Positions 17,889 to 26,849 of a DNA stretch of 64,000 nucleotides are shown here, piece by piece. The translations under genes were made by a program, and so were the position numbers. Within the stretch, counting starts at the first letter, position 1. Every line of letters starts with the position of its first letter. Source of the stretch: Herbaspirillum sp. RTI4. GTDB taxonomy: Bacteria; Pseudomonadota; Gammaproteobacteria; Burkholderiales; Burkholderiaceae_D. The notes beneath the pieces are model-generated. The model made no database searches. It worked only from the letters and a program-made list of their open reading frames with translations, and was not told the DNA's origin. Where the stretch lies: assembly GCF_034313965.1 (NCBI RefSeq), contig NZ_JAVIWQ010000002.1, forward strand, positions 3,348,001-3,412,000. The letters run 5' to 3'.

Positions 17889-19748
17889 TCATTTCGGCGT
17901 CACTTCCCACCAGGTCGACAGCACATACGCATCGGCCTGATAGTAAAGCGGCAGCTTCGCCGGCATGCCGAAACGGTTGCGATAGGCCACCCGATGACTG
18001 GCGGAATACCAGTGCGGCACGACCAGGTATTTGTGCAGCAGCACGCGGTCGAGCGCGCGCGCGGCGGCGGCCAGTTCCCGCCGTGAATCGGCTGCTACGA
18101 TGGCCTTCACCAGCAAATCCACCGTCGGGTCTTTCAGACCCCACAGATTATTGGAACCGTTTTCATCGGCGGCTCTGGAACCGAACATGTCGAACAATTC
18201 ATTGCCGGGACTGCTGATGTCACCGAAGCGCATGCTGGTCATGTCGTAATCGAAGTCTTCCATGCGCTTGGCGATCAGCGCATAGTCGGCGGTGCGCTGG
18301 CTGACCTGGATGCCGAGTTTTTGCAGATTGCGCACGTAGATGCTGATGACACGCGACATGGCCGACTGATCGTCGATGATTTCAAAGGCGAAGGGCTCGC
18401 CCTTGGCGTTGCGCAATTGACCGTCGCGGTACACCCAGCCGGCCTGCCGCAGCAATTCGCGGGCTTGCAGCAGGTTGGCGCGCAGCGATCCGGGAGCGAC
18501 GGTGGACGGCGGTATCGATGCCGGGCCGAATACGGCAGGATCAAGGGGATTGCCGGCAGCGCGCAGAGATTCCAGCAGCGCCCGTTCTTCGCCCTGTGGC
18601 GTACCGCGAGCGGCCAGATCGCTATTGCCGAAAAAAGAATCGATGCGGCGGTACTGGTTATAAAACAGTTGCCGGTTCATCCATTCAAAATCGAGGGCCA
18701 GCGCCAGCGCCTGACGTACGCGGGGGTCCTGGAACAGAGGTCGCCGCAGATTCATGATGAAACCCTGCATGCCGGCGCCGTTGGAGTGGGCGAATTCGCG
18801 CTTGACGATGTCGCCGCTCGTAAATTTGGGACCGGTGTAGGCGCGCATCCAGTTCTTGGCGCTCATTTCGACAGAGACATCGAACTCCCCTGCCTTGAAG
18901 GCTTCCAGCCGCGCCACGTCGTCCTTGTAAAAGCGGTAAGCGATGCGGTTAAAGTTATACGTCCCTATGCGTACCGGCAGTTGCTTGCCCCAGTAGGCCG
19001 GATTGCGCCGGTAACGGATGCTGCGCCCTGCGTCGTATTCATCGATCAGGTAAGGGCCGCTGACGATGGGCGGGATTAACTGGATTTTGTCGAAGGGCGT
19101 GCCAGCAGCCCATTTGCGCGAAAACACGGGCAGGCCACCTGCGATCAAGGGCAGTTCGCGGTTCTTGTTTTTGAAATCGAAACGCACCGTCAGCCGGTCC
19201 AGCACGACGCATTGCGCAATATCGGCAAAGCCCGACTTGATTTGCGGCGCGCCCTTAGCCATCAGCGTATCAAAGGAGTATTTGACGTCGGCCGCCAGTA
19301 CCGGATCGCCATTATTGAAGCGCGCGGCGGGGTTGAGATGAAAAGTCATCGCCATGCGATCAGGGGCCAGTTGCATGTCGTCGGCCAGCAGGCCGTACAT
19401 GCTGGCGATTTCATCCGAAGAACCGACCGCCAGCGTTTCAAACATCAGCCCGGCAACGCCCGCCGCGGCAACGCCCTTGAGCGAGAACGGATTGAATTTA
19501 TCGAAGCTGGTACGGCGGTCGGGATTGGCCAGATACAGCGTGCCGCCTTGGGGGGCATCGGGATTGACATAGTCGAAATGCGTAAAACCGGGCGGGTATT
19601 TGGGCGTGTCGTAGAGCGAGAATGCGTGCGCGGCGTGGGCGTTGTTGCTGGCAATGCCGCTGACAATACCGCTGACTATCGAAAGCGCGGTGAACACAAT
19701 GGCAGGGGACACCCGGAGGGCAAGTCGTTTCAGCATGCAGACAGTCAT
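17889..19748 (-). CDS. yejA: Peptide ABC importer substrate-binding protein YejA
   Basis: A 619-residue periplasmic binding protein (SBP_bac_5 family), first gene of the operon. Residues 1-39 include a basic start and hydrophobic core ending NAHAAHA, a signal peptide. The mature part begins FSLYDTPKYPPGFTHFDYVN, as in other YejA proteins, and contains the family stretches VLAADVKYSFDTLM and DPRVRQALALALDFEWMN. It should bind extracytoplasmic oligopeptides. It is divergent from fabI with 210 bases between the start codons. Confidence 0.93.
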   Translation of the reverse strand: MTVCMLKRLALRVSPAIVFTALSIVSGIVSGIASNNAHAAHAFSLYDTPKYPPGFTHFDYVNPDAPQGGTLYLANPDRRTSFDKFNPFSLKGVAAAGVAGLMFETLAVGSSDEIASMYGLLADDMQLAPDRMAMTFHLNPAARFNNGDPVLAADVKYSFDTLMAKGAPQIKSGFADIAQCVVLDRLTVRFDFKNKNRELPLIAGGLPVFSRKWAAGTPFDKIQLIPPIVSGPYLIDEYDAGRSIRYRRNPAYWGKQLPVRIGTYNFNRIAYRFYKDDVARLEAFKAGEFDVSVEMSAKNWMRAYTGPKFTSGDIVKREFAHSNGAGMQGFIMNLRRPLFQDPRVRQALALALDFEWMNRQLFYNQYRRIDSFFGNSDLAARGTPQGEERALLESLRAAGNPLDPAVFGPASIPPSTVAPGSLRANLLQARELLRQAGWVYRDGQLRNAKGEPFAFEIIDDQSAMSRVISIYVRNLQKLGIQVSQRTADYALIAKRMEDFDYDMTSMRFGDISSPGNELFDMFGSRAADENGSNNLWGLKDPTVDLLVKAIVAADSRRELAAAARALDRVLLHKYLVVPHWYSASHRVAYRNRFGMPAKLPLYYQADAYVLSTWWEVTPK

Positions 19749-19828
19749 TTATGTTGAAAAAATGGGAGAAATAAGTGATTTGAACTAGGGCAATCTTACG
19801 GTAAAAACTCAGCAAAGCGACGCCAATC

Positions 19829-19857
19829 TTGCCCGCGACCTGCTACGCCCTTACAAT
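19829..19857 (+). promoter_or_regulatory. Probable fabI promoter
   Basis: TTGCCC (19829-19834), 17-base spacer, TACAAT (19852-19857). This would give a 5' untranslated region of about 95 bases before the fabI ATG at 19959. Confidence 0.6.
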
Positions 19858-19958
19858 CTGCCCCAGTCTTTGGCAAATCACTGCTTGCTGCATAGCGCGG
19901 CAACCGCCCTTACCACCACCTCGGCCGCTTTGTAGCGGAGGCATCATCGGAGTTATTC

Positions 19959-20741
19959 ATGGCATTTCTGCAAGGTAAAAAAATCCTGATCACCGGCTTA
20001 TTGTCCAACCGTTCGATCGCTTATGGCATTGCGCAGGCCTGCAAACGCGAAGGCGCAGAACTGGCGTTCACCTATGTAGGCGAACGCTTCAAGGACCGTA
20101 TCACCAAATTCGCCGCTGAATTCGACAGCGAACTGATCTTTGATTGCGACGTCGGCAGCGATGAGCAAATTAATGCCCTGTTCGCCGACCTCGGCAAGAG
20201 CTGGAGCCAGCTCGACGGGCTGGTACACGCCATCGGTTTCGCTCCTAGCGAAGCGATTGCCGGCGATTTCCTGGAAGGCCTGTCGCGCGAAGGTTTCAAG
20301 ATTGCGCACGATATTTCGGCTTATAGCTTCCCGGCAATGGCCAAGGCCGCGCTGCCAATGTTGCGTGAAAATTCGGCGCTGCTGACGCTGACCTATCTGG
20401 GCGCAGAGCGCGTGGTGCCTAACTACAATACGATGGGTCTGGCCAAGGCCTCGCTGGAAGCCAGCGTGCGTTATCTGGCGGAATCACTCGGTCCCAAGGG
20501 CGTGCGCGTCAATGGCATTTCTGCCGGCCCGATCAAGACGCTGGCCGCCAGCGGTATCAAGGGCTTCGGCAAAATCCTCGGCTTTGTCGCGGCCAATGCT
20601 CCGCTGCGTCGCAATATCACTACCGACGATGTCGGCAATGCCGCTGCCTTTTTGTTGTCCGACCTGGCAGGGGGTATTACGGGCGAAATCACCTATGTAG
20701 ATGGGGGCTTCTCGCGCATTGTTGGCGGTATCGCAGAATAA
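19959..20741 (+). CDS. fabI: Enoyl-[acyl-carrier-protein] reductase (NADH) FabI
   Basis: A 260-residue short-chain dehydrogenase-type enzyme that performs the last reduction of each fatty-acid elongation cycle. The divergent nucleotide-binding motif [13 protein letters not shown] is at residues 13-25, and the active-site residues are Tyr146, Tyr156 and Lys163 ([17 protein letters not shown]), the same numbers as in E. coli FabI. A GGAG sequence precedes the ATG. It stands alone, with its own promoter and a large palindrome downstream. Confidence 0.95.
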   Translation: MAFLQGKKILITGLLSNRSIAYGIAQACKREGAELAFTYVGERFKDRITKFAAEFDSELIFDCDVGSDEQINALFADLGKSWSQLDGLVHAIGFAPSEAIAGDFLEGLSREGFKIAHDISAYSFPAMAKAALPMLRENSALLTLTYLGAERVVPNYNTMGLAKASLEASVRYLAESLGPKGVRVNGISAGPIKTLAASGIKGFGKILGFVAANAPLRRNITTDDVGNAAAFLLSDLAGGITGEITYVDGGFSRIVGGIAE

Positions 20742-20779
20742 ATATTGGTGCTTATTCCATAGATTTACTGTATTATGCG

Positions 20780-20808
20780 GTTTGTGCGTTGCAGTGCAGC
20801 GCACAAAC
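20780..20808 (+). terminator. Large palindrome after fabI
   Basis: GTTTGTGCGTTGCA and TGCAGCGCACAAAC form an almost perfect 14-bp inverted repeat with a one-base centre, 39 bases after the fabI stop. There is no T-run, so it may be an mRNA 3'-end barrier or a DNA-binding site rather than a standard terminator. Confidence 0.5.
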
Positions 20809-20906
20809 AGTGATTGCATGTCGAAGTCGCGTCTTTCTTCGCGTTGGTGATGGGTTAGTTAGTAGATAATTAATGACTCATTCACGGCTAATTTATAGCT
20901 CATAAC

Positions 20907-20968
20907 GCATCGATACCGATTTTGGCCGGTAAGAAAGCAATCGATACCGTCTGTTACGGTATCGATGC
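20907..20968 (+). promoter_or_regulatory. Two mutually exclusive hairpins in the rhlE leader
   Basis: Segment 1 (20907-20918, GCATCGATACCG) and segment 2 (20940-20950, ATCGATACCGT) are near copies; segment 3 (20956-20968, ACGGTATCGATGC) can pair perfectly with either one, 12 bp with segment 1 or 11 bp with segment 2. Only one pairing can form at a time. More hairpins follow at 21000-21019 (GCCTGTC/GACAGGC) and 21066-21084. The gene-free stretch 20742-21193 is therefore probably a structured leader of rhlE. Confidence 0.6.
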
Positions 20969-21193
20969 TCATAAAATTAATAGCAGCTTCCAAGCCTTGG
21001 CCTGTCCCTCTAGACAGGCGTGGTAAAAGCCCTCCCGCCTTGTGTGTCATTTCAGACACCGTCCCGGCGCAAAGCTTTTGTGCCGAAATTTCTTGTATTC
21101 ATAGTCATTTCGTTAGTGGTTGGCGTTGCTTTTTTGCGTTCGTCTTATTCGCACTGTAATGGTCCGAACGCTGATCCTTTACGAAAGAAACAA

Positions 21194-22630
21194 ATGACTT
21201 TTGAAACACTAGGCCTCCACGCATCCGTTATCAAGGCACTGAACGAAGCCGGCTACACCCAGCCAACTCCAGTGCAAGAACAAGCCATCCCTGCTGCCAT
21301 CGAAGGCCGCGATCTGCTGGTGTCCTCGCAGACCGGTTCCGGCAAAACTGCCGCCTTCATGCTGCCTGCGCTGCATAAATTCGCTTCCATCGTCGTCGAT
21401 CCAGCTGCTGCTGCCGGAAAAACACCGAACCAGCAAAAACAAGCTGCCGGCGCTCGTGGCGAACGCCCACGTTTCCGCGCTGCGCAACCAAAAATGCTGG
21501 TCCTGACGCCTACTCGCGAACTGGCCCTGCAAGTGACTACCGCAACTGACAAGTACGGCTCATTCCTGCGCAACATCAAGGCCGTCTCTATCCTGGGCGG
21601 TATGCCTTATCCAAAGCAAATGCAATTGCTGGCACGCAATCCTGAAATCCTGGTTGCCACGCCTGGCCGCCTGATTGATCACATGGACTCCGGCAAGATC
21701 GACTTTTCGCAACTGGAAATTCTGGTCCTGGACGAAGCTGACCGCATGCTGGACATGGGTTTCATCGACGACATCGAAAAAATCGTTGCCGCTACGCCTG
21801 ATACCCGTCAAACCATGCTGTTCTCCGCTACGCTCGACGGCGTGGTCGGCAACATGGCTCGCCGCATCACTAACAATGCCCTGACGATCCAGATCGCCGG
21901 CTCGGCAACTCGCCACGAAAACATTTCGCAGCGCGTTCACTTTGTCGATGACCTGTCGCACAAAAATCGTCTGCTCGATCACCTGCTGCGCGATCCTACG
22001 ATGGATCAAGCCGTGGTGTTTACTGCAACCAAGCGTGACGCTGACACGATCGCCGACCGTTTGAATGTGGCTGGCTTTGCTGCTGCCGCGCTGCATGGCG
22101 ACATGCATCAGGGCGCACGTAACCGTACACTGGACGGCATGCGTCGTGCGCAGGTTCGTGTTCTGGTTGCTACCGACGTTGCCGCTCGCGGTATCGACGT
22201 GCCAGGCATCACCCACGTGTTCAACTACGATTTGCCTAAGTTCCCGGAAGACTACGTCCACCGTATCGGCCGTACTGGCCGTGCCGGTCGCAACGGCGTT
22301 GCCGTTTCGCTGGTCAACCATGGCGAAGCTGCTAACGTCAAGCGCATCGAGCGCTTCACTAAACAGTTGATCCCGGTCGAAGTCGTTGAAGGTTTCGAAG
22401 CCAAAAAGACATCCTCGCCTTCCCGCGCCGGCGCTAAGCCAGGCGGCTGGCGTCCAGGTGACACTCGTGGCGGCTTCAAGGGTAAACCAGCCGGTAACGG
22501 TGCTGCACCACGCACCTTCAGCAAGCCAGGCGCTCCTTCCGCTGGTCCGCGCAAGGAAAGCGGCGGCTACAAAGGCAATGCTCCACGCGCAGATGGCGGC
22601 GCAGCACGTCGTACTTTCAGCGACCGTTAA
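21194..22630 (+). CDS. rhlE: DEAD-box ATP-dependent RNA helicase, RhlE type
   Basis: A 478-residue helicase with all motifs in order: Q motif PTPVQEQAIP, Walker A SQTGSGKTAAF, PTRELALQV, TPGRL, DEADRMLDMGF, SATL, then ARGIDVPGI and HRIGRTGRAGR. A Gly/Arg/Lys-rich basic tail of about 85 residues follows, probably for RNA binding. It remodels RNA in ribosome assembly or decay. The ATG at 21194 is chosen because homologs begin with MTFETLGL-like sequences and GAAAG lies upstream; a longer in-frame reading from 21020 would cover the structured leader. A terminator follows. Confidence 0.93.
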   Translation: MTFETLGLHASVIKALNEAGYTQPTPVQEQAIPAAIEGRDLLVSSQTGSGKTAAFMLPALHKFASIVVDPAAAAGKTPNQQKQAAGARGERPRFRAAQPKMLVLTPTRELALQVTTATDKYGSFLRNIKAVSILGGMPYPKQMQLLARNPEILVATPGRLIDHMDSGKIDFSQLEILVLDEADRMLDMGFIDDIEKIVAATPDTRQTMLFSATLDGVVGNMARRITNNALTIQIAGSATRHENISQRVHFVDDLSHKNRLLDHLLRDPTMDQAVVFTATKRDADTIADRLNVAGFAAAALHGDMHQGARNRTLDGMRRAQVRVLVATDVAARGIDVPGITHVFNYDLPKFPEDYVHRIGRTGRAGRNGVAVSLVNHGEAANVKRIERFTKQLIPVEVVEGFEAKKTSSPSRAGAKPGGWRPGDTRGGFKGKPAGNGAAPRTFSKPGAPSAGPRKESGGYKGNAPRADGGAARRTFSDR

Positions 22631-22693
22631 GTCCTGATTCGTTCAGTTCCTCTCTGCGGCGGCAGTCAGCGCCGCAAGGGAACGAAAGCGATA

Positions 22694-22732
22694 AAAAAGC
22701 CGGCTACCTGTTTTTCAGGTCGCCGGCTTTTT
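22694..22732. terminator. Terminator between rhlE and the kinase gene
   Basis: AAAAAGCCGGC / GCCGGCTTTTT stem with an inner ACCTG/CAGGT helix. Runs of A and T on both sides let it serve rhlE (+) and the convergent kinase gene (-). Confidence 0.85.
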
Positions 22733-22747
22733 CACGTCAAGGGACTC

Positions 22748-23536
22748 TTACCAATTGAACAAAGTCCCGTTGATGTACTCCTTCATGGTCGCGGCCAGAT
22801 GCATATCGATTTTTTCTTTCACCGCCGGCTTCGCGCTGTAAAAGGCGTCATAGACATTCACAAAGTCGATGGGGAAAAATTGATGGCTACTTTCGTCATA
22901 CACAATATTTCCGGCATGCAAATCGCCGTGAATAATCTTTACCTCATTCAAATTCACAATCATGTCGAAATAAAGCGCCCGGATCTGATCGAGGGAAAGC
23001 GTGCCTCTTTCCAGTTGGTTGAGCGGCGTTCCCGGTATTTTCAGCATGCGCAAATAAATGGCGCCGTCCTCTTCGATTACCTCTGAGGACTGCTCTCCGT
23101 AATACCGGTTGAACAAACGGGACTCTTCCTTGGCTTCGCGCAATACCGCGCCATCATCGTCTGAATAGGCGGCATATTTTTTCAGCACGAATGCCGGGTC
23201 CGTCGCATCCTCGTAAACTTCGCCGCTGCCGCCTATCCCTATCCGGTCGCCGCATTGGTCTTGCAGCGATCGACGGCAGGAGACCAGTGGTGATTTTTCC
23301 ACTCTGCCGTGCCTGCTCACATCCCTCCCGCGCCGTGCTGCTGTGGGGGGAGGAAGGGCATGAGGGATTTGATTTATTCCAGAAAAGTGCCTTCCGAATG
23401 CCGAGGAAGGCGCTCCCGAGACCGTTGCCAGACGATTTAACAGCCGGGGCGGGGAAACAGGCGGGAAAAATCGTGTGCGTTCTATCGGCATGAGGGTCGA
23501 TGAATGAAACCGGGCTTGATCCCCTTCCCTGCGCAT
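22748..23536 (-). CDS. OspG/NleH-like type III effector kinase
   Basis: Up to 262 residues: about 95 residues of Pro/Ser/Arg-rich sequence with no hydrophobic signal, then a minimal protein kinase. Visible are the glycine loop IGIGGSGEVYED (99-110), LKKY (118-121) with the catalytic Lys, the Glu-containing helix EESRLFNRYYG, YLRMLKIPGTPLNQL, the catalytic loop IIHGDLHAGNIVYD (201-214) and the metal-binding Asp224 in FPIDFVNVYD. The chain ends about 40 residues later, so the usual kinase C-lobe is missing. Order, spacing and many residues match what I recall of Shigella OspG. The start may instead be the ATG at 23491; neither has a good ribosome-binding site. Base composition is somewhat lower in GC than the neighbours. 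Transfer is likely. No secretion genes are in the window. Confidence 0.8.
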   Translation of the reverse strand: MRREGDQARFHSSTLMPIERTRFFPPVSPPRLLNRLATVSGAPSSAFGRHFSGINQIPHALPPPTAARRGRDVSRHGRVEKSPLVSCRRSLQDQCGDRIGIGGSGEVYEDATDPAFVLKKYAAYSDDDGAVLREAKEESRLFNRYYGEQSSEVIEEDGAIYLRMLKIPGTPLNQLERGTLSLDQIRALYFDMIVNLNEVKIIHGDLHAGNIVYDESSHQFFPIDFVNVYDAFYSAKPAVKEKIDMHLAATMKEYINGTLFNW

Positions 23537-23664
23537 GTTCCGCTGGGAGACAAGAGATCAGCCCCTTGTGAGAAACCCGCCACAATAAACACAAGAGCGG
23601 TAAAAATACATCTGACCCGTCCTTTTATTCAGCCACATTTGCGTTCAGACAGCATCACGGATGG

Positions 23665-24309
23665 TCAGCCGCCACAAGCCGTTTTACTCCCGGCTGCGAG
23701 CGCCTCCACTGTCGCGGCAATCGCCCCTGTTGCCTGAGCCACCGTGCGCTGCACGCCCTGCACCAGCGCATCCAGATCGGCACCCTGCACAGCCTCACTG
23801 ACAGTCAGCTGGCAAGCGCTTATGCGGCCATCGTCGCTATGCGAGACCGTCCAGCTATAACTCGCCTGCACCCGCTCGCCCCTGACCGCGCTCAATTGTC
23901 GCAGGCTGACTGCGATACGCCAGACAGGCTGCCCGCTGCGTCCGCCGCGCGCAACGTCGGTGGCCCCCAGACGGGCAGTCAGCCCTGCCGACAAGGCATC
24001 GCGCAATTCATTGTTGAATGGCGACGACCAACGATCCGCTTCCAGCACGTCGATACGTGCGCCGCCGCCCGATTGCTGTCCCAGCACCAGTTGCGGACGC
24101 GCCAGATTTTCAGGCACAGCAACCGGCAACACGTCGATCAGCAATGTCGCCGGCCGGGCCGCTGCCGACGACGTAGCCGCCGGAGACAGCGGCGTTGCCA
24201 GTGTATAAAACCGGGTCGGCGGCGAAGCGCAGGCAGCCAGCAGCGCCGTGATGGAGACAATGGCAGCGCATCGTGTCATTTGTATTGCATAGGTCTGCGT
24301 GAAAGTCAT
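23665..24309 (-). CDS. pqiC: MCE transport auxiliary lipoprotein PqiC
   Basis: A 214-residue lipoprotein of the ABC-type transport auxiliary (former DUF330) family. The lipobox is ALLAAC with Cys27; RFYTLA follows, the family's starting motif. It is expected in the outer membrane, docking the PqiB tunnel. The ATG at 24309 has an excellent GGAGG seven bases upstream and lies two bases past the pqiB stop, indicating translational coupling. The C-terminus ends with a short Ser/Lys/Cys tail. Confidence 0.88.
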   Translation of the reverse strand: MTFTQTYAIQMTRCAAIVSITALLAACASPPTRFYTLATPLSPAATSSAAARPATLLIDVLPVAVPENLARPQLVLGQQSGGGARIDVLEADRWSSPFNNELRDALSAGLTARLGATDVARGGRSGQPVWRIAVSLRQLSAVRGERVQASYSWTVSHSDDGRISACQLTVSEAVQGADLDALVQGVQRTVAQATGAIAATVEALAAGSKTACGG

Positions 24310-24311
24310 GC

Positions 24312-25979
24312 TTAGTCCTCCTGCCTGCCGCGAATCAGCGATTCGGGATGGCGTCCCAGATAGTCGGTGAGCACCCGCAGCGAAGCCGCCGAGCGCGTTA
24401 ATTCCTGCAAGGTTTGTCGCACATCCTGCTGCAACGGCCCGTCATCGGCCAGCGTGCCCTGCGCCGCATTGAGCGTCTTGCGCACATCTTTCATGGCCGC
24501 CGTGATTTCCGGTGCGACATCGTTATTGAGGCGCTTGGTCAGTTCCTCGGCGTTCGCCAGCGTGCGGTTCATGGCCACCAGCGTGGTGCGCAGTTCAGTC
24601 CCGATCTGATCGAACGGCACCTTGCTCAATTTGCTCACGATGTCCGCAAGCTGATTCTGCAACTGATCCAGACTGCCGGGAATCGTTGGCAGTTGCAGCG
24701 GTACGGCATTGACGTCAATGGTCACCGGCGGCTCTTTCGGGAAGAAATCGAAGGCCACATACACTTGTCCGGTCAGCAGATTGCCGCTACGCAGTTGCGC
24801 GCGCAGCCCCTTGCCTATCATGTAGCGCAGACGCTGCATTTGCGAATAAGGCGAAGTGTGCTGGGCATCGTTGAAATTGCGCCCCAGTCGCTGCGGATAC
24901 ACCTGCACCAGAACCGGCATGCGGAACTCGCGCTTTTCACGATCGTAATCAATACCGATCGACTTGACCTCGCCCAGCGTCACACCGCGGAAATCGACGC
25001 TGGCCCCGGGCGACAAGCCGCGCAGAGACTGGTTGAAATACAGCAGCAAGGTTTCCGACTCGCCATCCGGCTCCTTCATCGCCGTGGTCTCGTCTTTCTC
25101 CAGCATGAAGGCCGTATTTTCAGTGGCGGCAGCAGCGGCAGTATTGCTGCCATCCTCCGGCAACTGAAAGGCAATCCCGCCCAGTATCACCGTCAACAGC
25201 GACTGCGTGCTCAGTTTGAAACCATTCGAGTTCAGTTCCAGATCGACGCCACTGGCATGCCAGAAGCGGGTCTTGATACTGACAAATTTGTCGTAAGGCG
25301 CATCGACGAAGATACGCAACGTCACGCCCTTGCCGTCGGCGTCGAGGTCAGAAGCGGCGACCTGCCCGACCTTGATGCGGCGGTAATACACCGGCGAACC
25401 GATATCGAGCGAACCAATATCGTTGGCGTGCAGCACGAACTGCTTGCCGGACGAGCCACGGGTAATGATGGGAGGCACTTCCAGTCCGGTGAATTCATCG
25501 GTCTTTTCACCGTCGCTACCGGGATCAGCGGCGATGTAAGCGCCGGAAAGCAAGGTCCCCAAACCGGAAATTCCGGATGCTGCCACTTTCGGCCGCACCA
25601 CCCAGAAACGCGTAGAGGAAGCGGCGAAACCGGCCGCCTCCTTGGTCAACTGCACTTGCACCAGGACGTGCGACATATCCTTGCTCAGGCGGATCGAATT
25701 GACGGTGCCGATATCGACATTCTTGTACTTGACCCGGGTCTTGCTGGCATCCAGACCTTCTGCGTTACGGAACGCGATGCTGATGGAAGGCCCCCGCTCC
25801 ATGAGTACCTTCGCCACCAGGGTGAGGCCGATCACTGCGGCGACAATCGGAATCAGCCAGACCAGCGAAGGCAGCCAGCGCTTGCGGCGCACGCGGCGCG
25901 GCGCGGGCGTCGTCGTCGTCGTTAATGCGGCGGCGGGCGGTTTCCCGGGGACGGCGGTCGGTTCCTGCTTGTCACTCAT
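24312..25979 (-). CDS. pqiB: Intermembrane lipid transport protein PqiB (three MCE domains)
   Basis: A 555-residue protein with a Pro/Ala/Thr-rich cytoplasmic start, one membrane segment (about residues 36-56) and three MCE domains, recognisable by GLDASKTRVKYKNVDIG, IGSPVYYRRIKVGQV and PGASVDFRGVTLGEV. A long helical C-terminal region follows. It should form a periplasm-spanning lipid tunnel. The start at 25979 is preferred over 26003 because AAGGA lies six bases upstream. It follows the two pqiA genes and is coupled to pqiC. Confidence 0.92.
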   Translation of the reverse strand: MSDKQEPTAVPGKPPAAALTTTTTPAPRRVRRKRWLPSLVWLIPIVAAVIGLTLVAKVLMERGPSISIAFRNAEGLDASKTRVKYKNVDIGTVNSIRLSKDMSHVLVQVQLTKEAAGFAASSTRFWVVRPKVAASGISGLGTLLSGAYIAADPGSDGEKTDEFTGLEVPPIITRGSSGKQFVLHANDIGSLDIGSPVYYRRIKVGQVAASDLDADGKGVTLRIFVDAPYDKFVSIKTRFWHASGVDLELNSNGFKLSTQSLLTVILGGIAFQLPEDGSNTAAAAATENTAFMLEKDETTAMKEPDGESETLLLYFNQSLRGLSPGASVDFRGVTLGEVKSIGIDYDREKREFRMPVLVQVYPQRLGRNFNDAQHTSPYSQMQRLRYMIGKGLRAQLRSGNLLTGQVYVAFDFFPKEPPVTIDVNAVPLQLPTIPGSLDQLQNQLADIVSKLSKVPFDQIGTELRTTLVAMNRTLANAEELTKRLNNDVAPEITAAMKDVRKTLNAAQGTLADDGPLQQDVRQTLQELTRSAASLRVLTDYLGRHPESLIRGRQED

Positions 25980-26093
25980 GGCGTTCCTTGCTTTCTTTTT
26001 CATCAGTACTAAAGGCGATGCTCACTATTTCACTATTTTCTACAGGGCTATGCGGATTAAACGGGCCGAAAAAATGCCTTGCTCCCGGCAAAT

Positions 26094-26849
26094 TCAACCG
26101 CCATGATGGCTGATCGACTCGGCTGGCACGACCGTTTCAGTCGCATCGGCCTCATCCCAAATCAGCCGTGGATCGAAGCTGAGCGAGGCCAGCATGGTCA
26201 ACACGACCACCGAGGCGAAAGCAGCAAGACCCACCCCGGCGTCAATCCGTCCAAAACCTTCCAGCTGAACCAGACCCGTCAACAGCGACACCACGAACAC
26301 ATCCAGCATGGACCAGCGACCAATCTGTTCCAGCGCCCGGTATAGCCGGGCGCGTTCCCTGCGCCGCCAGCGGCTGCGGTTCTGCGCGGTAATCAGCAGC
26401 AGCAGCAGCACCGTCAGTTTGAACAAAGGCACCAGCAAACTGGCAATGAACACGATCACCGCCAGACTCCAGGCCCCGGTCACCCAAAAATAGATAATGC
26501 CGCTCATGATCGTATCGACCTGCTGGTTCAGCAGCGTAGTGGTCACCATCACCGGCAACAGATTGGCCGGGATATACATGATGAAAGCGGCAATCAGCAG
26601 TGCCCAGGTGCGCCTGAGACTGTCCGGCTTGCGCAGACGCAGGCGGGTATTGCAGCGTTGGCAACGGGCCTCTGGAGTGATATCGGGGGTGATATCGGGG
26701 GTGGCATCGGGGGTAGCAGTTGTGCATCGCCATACCGTGCCGCAATGATGGCAGGCGATCACGCCCAGACTGGCGGCCGTGACCACGGGAGGAGATGCCG
26801 TTACGGGCAATGCAGCGGGCAGTACTGCGGGTAAGGACAACTCAGTCAT
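26094..26849 (-). CDS. pqiA: Paraquat-inducible protein A, second half protein
   Basis: A 251-residue PqiA-domain membrane protein: zinc-ribbon cysteines in CHHCG and CQRCN (about residues 33-36 and 63-66), four membrane segments and motifs YIPANLLPVMVT and WSMLDVFVVSLL. Between the two Cys pairs lies TPD repeated three to four times, encoded by three 12-bp repeats at 26677-26712. It corresponds to the C-terminal PqiA domain of E. coli; here the two domains are separate genes overlapping by eight bases. It acts in the inner membrane with PqiB. Confidence 0.87.
   Translation of the reverse strand: MTELSLPAVLPAALPVTASPPVVTAASLGVIACHHCGTVWRCTTATPDATPDITPDITPEARCQRCNTRLRLRKPDSLRRTWALLIAAFIMYIPANLLPVMVTTTLLNQQVDTIMSGIIYFWVTGAWSLAVIVFIASLLVPLFKLTVLLLLLITAQNRSRWRRRERARLYRALEQIGRWSMLDVFVVSLLTGLVQLEGFGRIDAGVGLAAFASVVVLTMLASLSFDPRLIWDEADATETVVPAESISHHGG

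Noticed and set aside
23154-23594. An overlapping 146-residue frame in another phase of the kinase gene
   Set aside because: It is a shadow of the kinase gene, with no recognisable domain.
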